Assembly (NCBI RefSeq): GCF_022846655.1
Contig: NZ_AP025667.1
Location: 4,067,001 to 4,131,000 of the forward strand
Reading direction: 5' to 3'
DNA length: 64,000 nucleotides
Source: Streptomyces seoulensis
GTDB lineage: Bacteria > Actinomycetota > Actinomycetes > Streptomycetales > Streptomycetaceae
The position numbers and the translations under genes are program-made. Positions within the stretch are counted from its first letter, which is position 1, and every line of letters begins with the position of its first letter. Positions 40,753-49,118 of this stretch are shown here, piece after piece. The notes beneath the pieces were generated by a model that was given only the letters and a program-made list of their open reading frames with translations, did no database searches and was not told the origin of the DNA.

Positions 40753-41820
40753 ATGAAGGGCTTCGTCTTTCACGGACCGGGCCAGGCGTCCTGGGAGGAC
40801 GTCCCGGACCCCGGGATCAAGGAGCCGACCGACGCGATCGTGAAGGTCGGCATGGTGTCCGTCTGCGGGACCGACCTGCACATCCTGAAGGGGGATGTGC
40901 CCGAGGTACCGCCCGGCACGGTGCTCGGCCACGAGGCGGTCGGCGAGATCGTCGACGTGGGCAGCGATGTGCGCACCGTACGGCCCGGCGACCGGGTGCT
41001 GATCTCGTGCATCACGTCGTGCGGCCGGTGCCGCTTCTGCCGGGAGGGCCGGTACGGGCAGTGCCTGGGCGGCGGCGGCTGGGTCCTCGGCCATCTCCTG
41101 GACGGCACCCAGGCCGAGTACGTCCGGGTCCCGCACGCCGACCTGTCCCTGCACCCGCTGCCGGCCTCCGTGCCGAGCGAGGTCGCGGTCCTGCTGGCGG
41201 ACATCTTCCCGACCGCCTACGAGGTGGGCGTGCTCAACGGCCGGGTCCGCGCGGGCGACACGGTGGTGATCGTGGGCGCCGGGCCGATCGGGCTGGCGGC
41301 CGTCGTCGCCGCCCGGCTGTTCGCCCCCGAGCGGATCATCGTGGTGGACCTGGCCCGGTCCCGGTTGCAGGCGGCCCGGCGGCTCGGCGCGGACGTCGTG
41401 GCGCTGGCCGGGGAGGACCCCGGTCTCCTGGTGGACGACCTCACCGGCGGGCTCGGCGCGGACGTGGCCGTGGAGGCGGTCGGCGTGGCGGAGAGCTTCG
41501 AACTGTGCACCCGTGTGGTGCGGCCCTGCGGTCACGTGGCCAACGTCGGTGTGCACGGCGCCCCGGCGGTGCTGCACCTGGAGAACCTGTGGATCAGGGA
41601 CGTCACCATCACGACGGGCCTGGTGGACACGTACTCCACCCCGACCCTGCTGCGGATGGCGGCGGCGGGACGGCTGCCGACCGCGGAACTGGTGACCCAC
41701 ACCTTCCCGCTGAACCACATGGCGGAGGCGTACGACGTGTTCGCGCACGCGGCCGAGACCGGTGCCCTGAAGGTGGTGCTGGGCGCGGACCGGCACGAGG
41801 TGGCCATCCCGATGCCGTGA
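40753..41820 (+). CDS. Zinc-dependent alcohol dehydrogenase family protein
   Basis: A 355-residue MDR enzyme. Catalytic zinc ligands are in VCGTDLHI and LGHEAVGE. The structural zinc loop has the full CX2CX2CX7C set (CGRCRFCREGRYGQC). The Rossmann site is VVIVGAGPIGLAAVV. It oxidises an alcohol or reduces an aldehyde with NAD(P). GAGGAG lies 6 bases before the ATG. With the Usp genes it matches the content of dormancy-type clusters, where such a dehydrogenase may balance NADH at low oxygen. Confidence 0.88.
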   Translation: MKGFVFHGPGQASWEDVPDPGIKEPTDAIVKVGMVSVCGTDLHILKGDVPEVPPGTVLGHEAVGEIVDVGSDVRTVRPGDRVLISCITSCGRCRFCREGRYGQCLGGGGWVLGHLLDGTQAEYVRVPHADLSLHPLPASVPSEVAVLLADIFPTAYEVGVLNGRVRAGDTVVIVGAGPIGLAAVVAARLFAPERIIVVDLARSRLQAARRLGADVVALAGEDPGLLVDDLTGGLGADVAVEAVGVAESFELCTRVVRPCGHVANVGVHGAPAVLHLENLWIRDVTITTGLVDTYSTPTLLRMAAAGRLPTAELVTHTFPLNHMAEAYDVFAHAAETGALKVVLGADRHEVAIPMP

Positions 41821-41856
41821 CCCTCGTCCCGCGCCGTCCCGCGCCGGGTGTGCGCA

Positions 41857-42015
41857 TGGCTGCGGGTCGCGGAGGACGGTGTGGGGATGCCGCCGGGCGT
41901 GCGGCGCAGCATGACCGAGCGGGCCGAACAGCTCGGCGGGCGAAGGGAGTTGGGCACGAGTGAGAAGGGCGGGGCGGTGCTGGTGTGGACCGTGCCGCTT
42001 CCCGAGGGGCCGTGA
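41857..42015 (+). pseudogene. Remnant of a sensor histidine kinase C-terminus (DevS/OsdK-like)
   Basis: Directly after the dehydrogenase stop, in the same frame, the plus strand reads LRVAEDGVGMPPG, then MTERAEQLGG, then SEKGGAVLVWTVPLPEG and a stop. These are the G1 box, post-G2 helix and last strand of a HisKA_3-type ATPase domain. The GLxN segment normally between the first two is missing, and everything upstream (sensor, dimer and His boxes) is gone. It is the end of a DevS-type kinase left by deletion, matching the response-regulator remnant at 38293. Confidence 0.6.
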
Positions 42016-42044
42016 CGTCCGGTCAGGTGCGCGCCAGCGTCCGG

Positions 42045-42308
42045 TCAGGCGCGCCAGAGGGTGACCACGGCGGCGACGAGGGTGACCAGGGCGGAGAAGG
42101 CCACCATCACGGTTCTGAGGCGGGCGGGACGGCCGGGCGGAGGCTCGGGGGGCGGGTCGGGCGGCTGCATGAGCAGTCGGCACCAGGGGCATTCGTCGTC
42201 CGGTCCGCGCGGCGGCAGCCAGTGGACCTCCCCGGGCGGCGGTCTGCGCGTGTGGTCCCTGTCATCGGCGTCGTCTGCGTCGTCGGTGTCGTCCCGGTCA
42301 TCTCTCAT
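42045..42308 (-). CDS. Small membrane protein with acidic head
   Basis: An 87-residue protein, unrecognised. A highly acidic start (RDDRDDTDDADDADD) leads to ECPWCRLLMQ, a Pro-rich linker and a single C-terminal membrane helix (TVMVAFSALVTLVAAVVTLW). The CPWC pair could bind a metal. GGAG lies 6 bases before the ATG. A tail-anchored protein with its head in the cytoplasm is likely. Confidence 0.55.
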   Translation of the reverse strand: MRDDRDDTDDADDADDRDHTRRPPPGEVHWLPPRGPDDECPWCRLLMQPPDPPPEPPPGRPARLRTVMVAFSALVTLVAAVVTLWRA

Positions 42309-42481
42309 GTCACTCCGTGAGCGCGGTGGTCGCCGCGTCATGGTTGCGAAACCTAGGGCCTTTGCCTCACCTAACAGCGAGGCCCTGGGGAGAGGTTGCG
42401 GGTCATGCCTGCCGTACGACCGTTCTGCACATGCGCGAACGACCGGCCATGCCTTCGGCGGGCGCCGGGACGGAGCGAGGG

Positions 42482-42949
42482 TCAGCGACGGCGGTCCGCG
42501 CCGGCCACCACGCCGTAGGTGACGGCTCCGTAGACCAGATGGGGCACCACGTCCGAAACCCAGTCCTTGGCCGACCAGGTCTTCGGGTCGGTGACCCCGA
42601 GCTGGGCCATGGACGCGTCCGTGGCGGCCATGGCGAGGACGCCGGTCACCAGGCTCCCCGCCCACCACGGCATGCGCACACCGGCGCGGTGCACCAGGGA
42701 GACGACCACGCCGGTGGCGACGCCGACGCCGATGCCGCTGAGCGCGCCGAGCCCGGAGAGCCGGTTGTCCCGTGTCTCCCCCGTGCCGCCGACATGCAGG
42801 CCCACGTCCTCGGCGAGCTTGTCGGCGGCCTGGGCGGGCACGTCGCTGACGGACCTGCCCCGAAGGGCCATGTCGGCGTAGGTGGCGGCGTCGAGGGCGG
42901 TGGTACCGGCGGCGCCGGCCGCCGCACCGCGCAGGATGCTACGAATCAT
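42482..42949 (-). CDS. Conserved membrane protein of unknown function
   Basis: A 155-residue protein with a Gly/Ala-rich start (IRSILRGAAAGAAGTTALDA), two or three hydrophobic segments (IGVGVATGVVVSLVH, WWAGSLVTGVLAMAATDAS) and a C-terminal one (VPHLVYGAVTYGVVAG). The pattern ALDAATYADMALRGR recurs in many actinobacterial membrane proteins. No function is known. It begins 136 bases from the divergent LLM gene. Confidence 0.7.
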   Translation of the reverse strand: MIRSILRGAAAGAAGTTALDAATYADMALRGRSVSDVPAQAADKLAEDVGLHVGGTGETRDNRLSGLGALSGIGVGVATGVVVSLVHRAGVRMPWWAGSLVTGVLAMAATDASMAQLGVTDPKTWSAKDWVSDVVPHLVYGAVTYGVVAGADRRR

Positions 42950-43085
42950 GCGCCCCCGAGTTCCCGGAACGCCGTGGGCGAACCGTGCGGGACCGCCGTA
43001 CGGGTGACGGGCCTCCACACACCCGCAAAGAACCTGTCACACAAGGACCGGAATGCGGCCCCGGGCGGTGGCCGTTCTGAGTGGC

Positions 43086-44009
43086 ATGACTGTTGGAGTA
43101 GCGCTCGACGCGTCCGGCGCCGGGAACCAGGTCGACGCCACCGTCCTCCTCGCCCGGGAGGCCGCGGCGGCGGGGCTGCGCTCGGCCTGGTTCGGGCAGA
43201 CCTTCGGCGCGGACTCGCCCCAGCTCGCCGCGATCGTCGGCCGTGAGGTGCCGGAGCTCCACGTGGGTACCTCCGCGATCCCCGTCTTCGGCCGCCACCC
43301 CCTGATCGTCTCCGGCCAGGCCCAGACCGCCCAGGCCGCCACGCACGGCCGCTACCACCTCGGCCTGGCGCTGGGCACCAAGCTGCTCACCGAGGGCGGC
43401 TTCGGCCTGCCCTTCGAGCGTCCCGTCGCCCGGCTGCGCGAGTTCCTCACCGCGCTGCGCCAACTGACCGCGACCGGCAACGCCGACTTCCACGGCGAGC
43501 TGCTCACCGCCGTCACCCCGATCCCCGCGCGCGTGCCGGGCGCCGAGGGCGGGGTGCCCGTACTGGTCGCCGCGATGGGCCCGCAGGCACTCAAGGTCAG
43601 CGGCGAACTGGCCGACGGGATCCTGCCCTACCTGGCCGGGCCCCGGGCGCTGGAGCGGGACATCGTCCCCGCGGTCACCGCGGAGGCCGAGGCGGCGGGG
43701 CGGCCCGCGCCCCGGATCGTGGCCCTGGTGCCCGGCGTGGTCACGGACGACGTGGACGCCGTACGGGAGACGGCCACCGAACGGCTCGCGTTCTACGAGC
43801 AGATCCCGTCCTACGCCAGGGTCATCGAACTCTCCGGCGCCCGCCGCGCGTCGGACGTGGCCGTGATCGGCGACGAGAAGACGGTCGCCGCCGAGGTGCG
43901 CCGCTACCGGGACGCGGGCGCGACGGAGGTGGTCTTCGCCGGCACCGAGATGGCCGGGGACGCGGACCGGCTGCGCACCTGGGCCCTGCTCGGCGAGCTG
44001 GCGGGATGA
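43086..44009 (+). CDS. LLM-class F420-dependent oxidoreductase
   Basis: A 307-residue luciferase-like TIM barrel: VGVALDASGAGNQVDATVLL at the start, AAAGLRSAWFGQTFG, then HVGTSAIPVFGRHPL and VPVLVAAMGPQALKVSGELADG. The last segments are family marks of F420-dependent reductases (Rv-type LLM). It would use reduced coenzyme F420, which Streptomyces makes. The substrate is unknown. It is followed after 44 bases by the DUF1684 gene. Confidence 0.87.
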   Translation: MTVGVALDASGAGNQVDATVLLAREAAAAGLRSAWFGQTFGADSPQLAAIVGREVPELHVGTSAIPVFGRHPLIVSGQAQTAQAATHGRYHLGLALGTKLLTEGGFGLPFERPVARLREFLTALRQLTATGNADFHGELLTAVTPIPARVPGAEGGVPVLVAAMGPQALKVSGELADGILPYLAGPRALERDIVPAVTAEAEAAGRPAPRIVALVPGVVTDDVDAVRETATERLAFYEQIPSYARVIELSGARRASDVAVIGDEKTVAAEVRRYRDAGATEVVFAGTEMAGDADRLRTWALLGELAG

Positions 44010-44053
44010 GCCGTCCCCCCGTACACCCCCGTAGGCACGACGAAGGAGCACCG

Positions 44054-44878
44054 ATGACCGCCCACGCCCCCGCGACCGACCCGCACGCCTTCACCGAGTC
44101 CTGGCAGGACTGGTACCGGGCGCACGAGGAACGGCTCGCCGACCCGCACGGCTTCCTCGCCGTCACCAGCCTGAACTGGCTGGACGAGCACCCGCAGCGC
44201 TTCCCCGACGCCCCCGGCGCCTGGCACACCGGACCCGGCGGCGTCACCGTGACCCTGGACGAGGGCGAGGAGCTGACCGTGGCCGGGGTGCCGGTGCGGG
44301 GCGAGCACCGCTTCGGCGTCGTCCCGGAGCGCGGCGGCGTCGAGGCGGTGTGGGGAGACGCGGTGATCGAGGTGGCCAAGCGCGGCGGACACGACATCGT
44401 CCGCCCCCGGCACCCGGACGCCCCGCTGCGCACCGCGTTCGCCGGCACGCCCGCCTACGCGCCCGACCCTCGCTGGGTCGTGACGGGCCGCTACGAGCCC
44501 TTCGCCGAGCCCCGCCCGACCACCGTGGGCGCCGCCGTCGAGGGCCTCGAGCACGTGTACGACGCGCCCGGCCGGATCGTGTTCGAGCTGGAGGGTCGCA
44601 CACTGTCCCTGACCGCGTTCCCCGGCGGTGGCTCCGGCGGGCTGTCGGTGCTGTTCACCGACGAGACCTCCGGCCGCACCACGTACGCCGCGAACCGGGT
44701 CCTCTCCGTGGCGCCGCCCGCCGCCGACGGCACGGTGGTGCTCGACTTCAACCGGGCGGCGAACCTCCCCTGCGCCTACACCGACCTGGCCACCTGCCCA
44801 CTGCCCCCGGCGGAGAACCGGCTCCCGCTGGCGATCGAGACGGGACTGAAGATCCCGCGCGAGCGCGGCGGGGCCTGA
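44054..44878 (+). CDS. DUF1684 family protein
   Basis: A 274-residue soluble protein with the DUF1684 plan: WYRAHEERLADPHGFLAVTS and LNWLDEHPQRF at the start, a beta-rich middle, and the closing motif VVLDFNRAANLPCAYTDLAT and ENRLPLAIETGLK. The family has no assigned function. AAGGAGC lies upstream of the ATG. It is probably cotranscribed with the F420-dependent oxidoreductase. Confidence 0.82.
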   Translation: MTAHAPATDPHAFTESWQDWYRAHEERLADPHGFLAVTSLNWLDEHPQRFPDAPGAWHTGPGGVTVTLDEGEELTVAGVPVRGEHRFGVVPERGGVEAVWGDAVIEVAKRGGHDIVRPRHPDAPLRTAFAGTPAYAPDPRWVVTGRYEPFAEPRPTTVGAAVEGLEHVYDAPGRIVFELEGRTLSLTAFPGGGSGGLSVLFTDETSGRTTYAANRVLSVAPPAADGTVVLDFNRAANLPCAYTDLATCPLPPAENRLPLAIETGLKIPRERGGA

Positions 44879-44885
44879 CGGTACG

Positions 44886-44914
44886 TCAAGGGCCGTTGTG
44901 GCAACGGCCCTTGA
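44886..44914. terminator. Bidirectional terminator between convergent genes
   Basis: TCAAGGGCCGTTG pairs perfectly over 13 bases with its complement around a TGG loop. The arms begin with A and end with T on both strands, so it can stop the DUF1684 and the hydroxyacid dehydrogenase transcripts alike. Confidence 0.8.
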
Positions 44915-44924
44915 CCGATCCGGC

Positions 44925-45875
44925 TCAGTCGCGCGGGAAAAGGTGGTGGAGGGGCTCCCCGGCGGCGAACCGCCGTACCTGCTCGACGATCAGGCGCTCC
45001 GCGCGGGGGCGGAACGCGGCCGAACCGCCGGCGACGTGCGGGGTGAGGAGCACGCCGGGGGCGTGCCGCAGCGGGTGGTCGGCCGGCAGCGGTTCGGGGT
45101 CGGTGACGTCCAGGGCCGCGCGCAGCCTGCCGGTCCGGGTCTCGGCGAGCAGGGCCTCGGTGTCCAGCGTGCGGCCGCGGCCGACGTTGACGACGAGCGC
45201 GCCGTCGGGCAGCGCGGCCAGCTCCTCGGCGCCGAACATGCCGACGGTGTCCGGGTTCTCGGGCAGTACGAGCACGACGATGTCCGTCTCCGGCAGCAGC
45301 CCGGCCAGGTCGGCCACGGCGTGGACGCCCTCCTCGGGGCGGGCCCGCCGCGCGACCCGGACGACCTCCGCCTCACAGGCGCGCAGCCGGCGTTCCAGCG
45401 CCGCGCCGATGGAGCCGTAACCGACGATCGTGACGCGGGCGTCGGCGAGGGAGCGGGTGAAGTGGGGCTCCCAGCGGCCGGCGCCCTGGTCGGCGACCCA
45501 CTGCGGGAGGTCCCGCTGGGCGGCGAGGATCAGCCCGAGGGCGTGTTCGGCGGTGGAGGCGTCGTGCAGGCCGCGGCCGTTGTGCAGGGTGGCCCCGGCG
45601 GGCATGAGGGGGACGAGCTTCTCGACCCCGGCGCTCAGTGACTGCACCGCCCGCAGGCCGGGCAGCTTCGGCAGCAGGCGTACGGCGTCGGGCACGGCGT
45701 AGGGCATGACCCACAGGCCGATGCGCGCGAGCACGTCGTCGGCGGGTTCGCTGCCGGGGGTGACGCCGTCCCACACCTGGACCTCCACGCCCTCGGGCCA
45801 GGGGCCGTGCTGCCGGTCCAGACCGGGCCAGGGCAGCAGGACGCCGGTGGCGGTGTGGTGCAGATCTCTGGTCAT
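44925..45875 (-). CDS. D-2-hydroxyacid dehydrogenase
   Basis: A 316-residue NAD-dependent enzyme. The nucleotide site is VTIVGYGSIGAALERRL, the catalytic Arg is in NVGRGRTLD, the Glu in DVTDPEPLP and the His in LTPHVAGGS. It reduces 2-keto acids to D-2-hydroxy acids or the reverse. GGAGGG lies 5 bases before the ATG. It is divergent from an MFS transporter whose downstream gene is an IclR regulator, so the three probably form one catabolic unit. Confidence 0.88.
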   Translation of the reverse strand: MTRDLHHTATGVLLPWPGLDRQHGPWPEGVEVQVWDGVTPGSEPADDVLARIGLWVMPYAVPDAVRLLPKLPGLRAVQSLSAGVEKLVPLMPAGATLHNGRGLHDASTAEHALGLILAAQRDLPQWVADQGAGRWEPHFTRSLADARVTIVGYGSIGAALERRLRACEAEVVRVARRARPEEGVHAVADLAGLLPETDIVVLVLPENPDTVGMFGAEELAALPDGALVVNVGRGRTLDTEALLAETRTGRLRAALDVTDPEPLPADHPLRHAPGVLLTPHVAGGSAAFRPRAERLIVEQVRRFAAGEPLHHLFPRD

Positions 45876-45899
45876 CGGACCCTCCGTCTCGTACCGTGC

Positions 45900-45935
45900 T
45901 TTCCGTCCAGTGAAACACTTTCCATCACACGGAAA
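45900..45935. promoter_or_regulatory. Candidate IclR operator in the dehydrogenase/MFS gap
   Basis: The 74-base divergent gap holds a spaced inverted repeat TTTCCGT (45900-45906) and ACGGAAA (45929-45935), with AGTG-AAA-CACT inside it. Its place between both starts and the IclR gene further on make it the likely binding site. Confidence 0.45.
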
Positions 45936-45949
45936 ACAGGGGGTCCGGG

Positions 45950-47278
45950 ATGACAGCGACGTCACCCGCCACCGACACGGCAGCGGCGGCACCCGTACAG
46001 CAAGGCTTCTGGCGGTCCTCGCGCGCCCGGTATCTGATGCCGGTCGCGTTCGTCACGTACTCGCTCGCCTATCTAGACAAGTCCAACTACGCGATCGCGT
46101 CCGCCGGCGGCATGGCCGAGGACCTGCGGCTGTCCGCGGGGGCCGACTCCCTGATCGCCGCGTCGTTCTTCCTCGGCTACTTCTTCTTCCAGATCCCCGG
46201 CACGATCTACGCCGAACAGCGCAGCGCGCGGCGCCTGGTGGCCTGGTCCACGGTGGCCTGGGGTCTGCTCGCCGTGCTCCAGGGCCTGCTCAGCAGCCCC
46301 GGACAGCTCATCGCGGTCCGTTTCGCGCTGGGCGTCGTCGAGGGCGCGGTGCTGCCGTCGATGGTCATGCTGCTCGGCCGCTGGTTCACCCGAGGCGAGC
46401 GCGGCCGCGCCAACACCCTGCTGATCCTGGGCAATCCGGTCACCGTCATGTGGCTGTCGGCGGTCTCCGGCTGGCTGGTGTCGGTGTCCGACTGGCGGGT
46501 GATGTTCATCGCCGAGGGCGTGCCGTCGGTGGTGTGGGGCGTGTGCTGCCTGTGGCTGATCAAGGACCGCCCGGAGCAGGCACACAATCTCCCGGAGCCT
46601 GAACTCGCGCTGCTGCGTGCCGACTTGGCTGCGGAGCAGGCGGCCGCACCGCCGGTGACCGGCACCCTGCGCGAGCGGTACGGCCGTGTCATGCGCTCCC
46701 CCGCCGTGCTCACCATGGCCGCGCAGTACTTCTTCTGGTCCTTCGGCATGTACGGCTTCGTCTTCTGGCTCCCGGCCATCATCAAGAAGGGCTCCGGCGA
46801 GGGCATCGGCGCCACCGGCCTGCTCACCGCGATCCCGTACGCCTGCGCGGCGGTGGCGATGCTGTTCAACTCCCGCTTGTCCGACCGCAGCGGGCGCCGC
46901 CGGGTGGCCGTGTGGCCGTGGCTGGCGTGCGGCGGCCTCGCCCTGCTCGGCTCCTACGCGGCCGGCGGCGACTTCCCGCTGGCCCTCGCCCTGCTGGTGG
47001 TGGCGGGCGTGTGCCTGTACGCGCCGTACGGCCCGTACTTCGCCCTCGTCACCACCCTGGCCCCGCCCGGGATCGCTGGCGCGGCCGTCGCGCTGGTCAA
47101 CTCCTTCGGCGCGCTCGGCTCGTTCGCCGGGACCTACCTGGTCGGCTGGGTACGCGGCACCGAGTTGGGCGACGCCGGCGCATTCGGCCTGATGGCGGGC
47201 TGCACCCTGCTCGCCGCGGCACTGACCCTCGCGGCGCCCGAGCCCGCGAAGAACGCCGACCCGGTCCCGGTACGGTGA
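45950..47278 (+). CDS. MFS transporter (anion:cation symporter type)
   Basis: A 442-residue transporter with 12 hydrophobic helices. Marks of the ACS family include YLDKSNYAIASAGGMAEDL after helix 1, FFQIPGTIYAEQRSARR and RFALGVVEGAVLPSMVMLLG. Members take up carboxylates such as hydroxyphenylacetate, phthalate or tartrate. Beside a hydroxyacid dehydrogenase and an IclR regulator, an organic acid is a fair guess. AGGGGG lies upstream of the ATG. Confidence 0.87.
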   Translation: MTATSPATDTAAAAPVQQGFWRSSRARYLMPVAFVTYSLAYLDKSNYAIASAGGMAEDLRLSAGADSLIAASFFLGYFFFQIPGTIYAEQRSARRLVAWSTVAWGLLAVLQGLLSSPGQLIAVRFALGVVEGAVLPSMVMLLGRWFTRGERGRANTLLILGNPVTVMWLSAVSGWLVSVSDWRVMFIAEGVPSVVWGVCCLWLIKDRPEQAHNLPEPELALLRADLAAEQAAAPPVTGTLRERYGRVMRSPAVLTMAAQYFFWSFGMYGFVFWLPAIIKKGSGEGIGATGLLTAIPYACAAVAMLFNSRLSDRSGRRRVAVWPWLACGGLALLGSYAAGGDFPLALALLVVAGVCLYAPYGPYFALVTTLAPPGIAGAAVALVNSFGALGSFAGTYLVGWVRGTELGDAGAFGLMAGCTLLAAALTLAAPEPAKNADPVPVR

Positions 47279-47286
47279 TCGTCGAA

Positions 47287-47324
47287 GCGGCGGCCGGACC
47301 CGCGTACGTACGGACGGCCGCCGC
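47287..47324 (+). terminator. Hairpin between the MFS and IclR genes
   Basis: GCGGCGGCC and GGCCGCCGC form a 9-bp stem, 9 bases past the MFS stop; the loop is 20 bases with inner pairing (GTACGTAC). It may only weaken read-through into the regulator. Confidence 0.4.
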
Positions 47325-47378
47325 GCCCCACCCCACCCCGGCCACGACAGCGGCAGTGAACGACGAAAGGCGCGCACG

Positions 47379-48140
47379 GTGACCACACCATCCGGCGACG
47401 ACATGCTGGGCCGGGGGCTGCGACTGCTCACCGTGCTGGCCGAGCACCCCGCCGGTCTCGGCGTCAGCGCCGCCGCCCGCGCCGCCCGGCTGCCCGTGAG
47501 CAGCGCCCACCGCATCCTCGGCCGGCTGATCGAGGAACGGTTCGCCACCTACGACGAGGAGGCCCGGCGCTACGCGCTCGGCTCCCGCGTCCTGGAGCTG
47601 TCCCGCGGCTTCCAGCGCTCCCCCGCGGGCTACTCCGCCGCCGCGGCCCCGATGCACCGGCTCGCCGCGCGCACCGGCCTGCCCGCCATCGCGGGCATCC
47701 TCGACGACAGCGAGGTCCTGCTCGTCCTCTCCGCGCAGGGCACCCAGCATCTGCAACTGCGCAACGCCGAGGGCACCCGCAACCCCTGGCACGCCACCTC
47801 CCTCGGCAAGGCGCTGGCCGCGTGGCTGCCGGAGGAGGAACGCGAACGCCTGCTGGCCGGCCCGCTCCCGGCGGTGACCCCCCGTACGATCACCGATCCC
47901 GGCCTGCTGCGCGCCGAGTTGGCCCTCGTACGGGAGCGGGGCTGGGCGGAGGTGGACGAGGAGAACGAGATCGGCGTCCGCTCGATCGCGGTGGCGCTGC
48001 CCGACACCCCGGAGGGCACCCCGCCGCTCGCCCTGTCCCTCGCCGCCACGGTCATCCTGACGGACGCCGGCCAACTCCGCGCACACGCGCCCGCGTTGCG
48101 GGAGTGCGCGGAGGAGGTGGCGGCGCGGATGTCACCCTGA
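47379..48140 (+). CDS. IclR-family regulator
   Basis: A 253-residue regulator. The winged helix (GLGVSAAARAARLPVSSAHRILGRLIEE) is followed by the IclR effector domain (ATSLGKALAAWLPEEERE, VRERGWAEVDEENEIGVRSIAV). It likely controls the divergent dehydrogenase and transporter in response to their substrate. The GTG has GAAAGG 7 bases upstream. Confidence 0.88.
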   Translation: MTTPSGDDMLGRGLRLLTVLAEHPAGLGVSAAARAARLPVSSAHRILGRLIEERFATYDEEARRYALGSRVLELSRGFQRSPAGYSAAAAPMHRLAARTGLPAIAGILDDSEVLLVLSAQGTQHLQLRNAEGTRNPWHATSLGKALAAWLPEEERERLLAGPLPAVTPRTITDPGLLRAELALVRERGWAEVDEENEIGVRSIAVALPDTPEGTPPLALSLAATVILTDAGQLRAHAPALRECAEEVAARMSP

Positions 48141-48164
48141 GCCCGGCCGGCGCCCGCAGGGGCG

Positions 48165-48452
48165 TCAGCAGAACCAGCCGTCCTGGACCCAGCCCCGGCG
48201 GTTGATGTCGCCGTAGGCGAAGCCGTACGCCCAGCCGGACTGCTTGCTCTCCACCAGGAACGTCTGCCCCTTGCTGAGGGTGCCCGTCCAGGCGCCCAAC
48301 GGCTCGGTGCGGACGAACAGGTCCTGGGCGCAGACGGTCTCGCGGGTACCGACGGTGCCGTTGGCGGCCTGTGCGGGAGCGGACCCCAGCAGCAGGACGG
48401 CACCGACGGCCGCCGCGAGCGCCGCGAAGCGGACGGTACGGGGTGCGGACAT
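48165..48452 (-). CDS. Small secreted SH3-like protein
   Basis: A 95-residue exported protein with a signal peptide to about residue 30 (LLLGSAPAQAANG). The mature 65 residues resemble a bacterial SH3 domain: DLFVRTEPLGAWTGTLSKGQ, TFLVESKQSGWAYGFAYGD, GWVQDGWFC. Two Cys (near TVCAQD and the last residue) could form a disulphide. GGGAGG lies 8 bases before the ATG. The next gene upstream on the same strand is a similar small secreted protein. Confidence 0.7.
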   Translation of the reverse strand: MSAPRTVRFAALAAAVGAVLLLGSAPAQAANGTVGTRETVCAQDLFVRTEPLGAWTGTLSKGQTFLVESKQSGWAYGFAYGDINRRGWVQDGWFC

Positions 48453-48475
48453 GCCCTTGCCTCCCAGATCCCGGC

Positions 48476-48796
48476 TCACCACGAGCCGTAGCCGCCGATG
48501 CATTCGTCGCGCACATAGCCCCAGTCGTTGGGACCGAAGTCGAAGGTGGCGGCCCAGCCGTTGTAGACGGGGTGCGCTCCTCGGGTGTGACCGACCTTGT
48601 CGCCTTGATACAGCGTCCGCACCAGGCCGCTGGGCCCGGAGGAACTGTCGTAGTTGGCGTAGAAGCTGGCGCTCTGACAGGTGATGACCGCGTGCTCCGG
48701 GACGACCACGGCATGGGCCGGGGCCGGGACCTGGAGCAGCGCGGCGGTGGCCAGCGCGGGGGCCGCGACGGCGAGGACTCGTCTGAGAACGGGCAC
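48476..48796 (-). CDS. Small secreted protein with two cysteines, SH3-like
   Basis: A 106-residue exported protein; signal peptide to about residue 29 (LLQVPAPAHAVV). The mature part has CQSASFYANYDSSSGPSG, VRTLYQGDKVGHTRG, and WGYVRDECIGGYGSW, similar in plan to its neighbour: first Cys near the start, Trp-rich end, second Cys near the tail. The GTG start has GAGGAG 10 bases upstream. It ends 24 bases before the next gene, so the two are probably cotranscribed. Confidence 0.6.
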   Translation of the reverse strand: MPVLRRVLAVAAPALATAALLQVPAPAHAVVVPEHAVITCQSASFYANYDSSSGPSGLVRTLYQGDKVGHTRGAHPVYNGWAATFDFGPNDWGYVRDECIGGYGSW

Positions 48797-48841
48797 GGCG
48801 CATCGACTCCTCGTGGGGGAGGTGTGGGTTGACGCGGGTAG

Positions 48842-48869
48842 ACCGTAGCGCGTGTTGACATGCTCGCAA
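48842..48869 (-). promoter_or_regulatory. Candidate promoter of the small secreted protein pair
   Basis: On the minus strand -35 TTGCGA (48864-48869) and -10 TACGGT (48842-48847) are 16 bases apart, about 46 bases before the GTG at 48796. The -10 fits the relaxed TANNNT rule of Streptomyces. Confidence 0.4.
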
Positions 48870-49118
48870 CAGATGGCGCGACGCCGGGCCCTCGGCGTCG
48901 CCCGCATCCTCGGGGCGCAAGCCGCGTGGCCCTCCCCCCCTCCCACAGCGCGACGTGCCCGGCTCTGTCGTACGTGCACGGTCTCTCCGGTCAGCCAGGC
49001 ATCGGCTCGGCGTAGCGCCGGAAGCCGGTCCGCTCGGCGTGGGGGGTGTGAAGGCGCACGCCCGCGCCGACCGACGCGGCCACGGCCGAGCCGCCCCGCC
49101 GGGCCACGGCGCGGGCCC
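48870..49118. other. Intergenic remainder, nothing assignable
   Basis: Together with 48797-48869 this makes a 322-base gap. Apart from the candidate promoter I see no gene, hairpin or repeat with clear support. Confidence 0.5.

Noticed and set aside
39703..42192. Long minus-strand open frame opposite the Usp and alcohol dehydrogenase genes
   Set aside because: Low-complexity His/Arg-rich translation without motifs, opposite clear plus-strand families.
42356..42374. Possible iron box (GCCTCACCTAA half) before the small acidic membrane protein
   Set aside because: Only one half matches the DmdR/IdeR pattern; about 11 of 19 positions agree.
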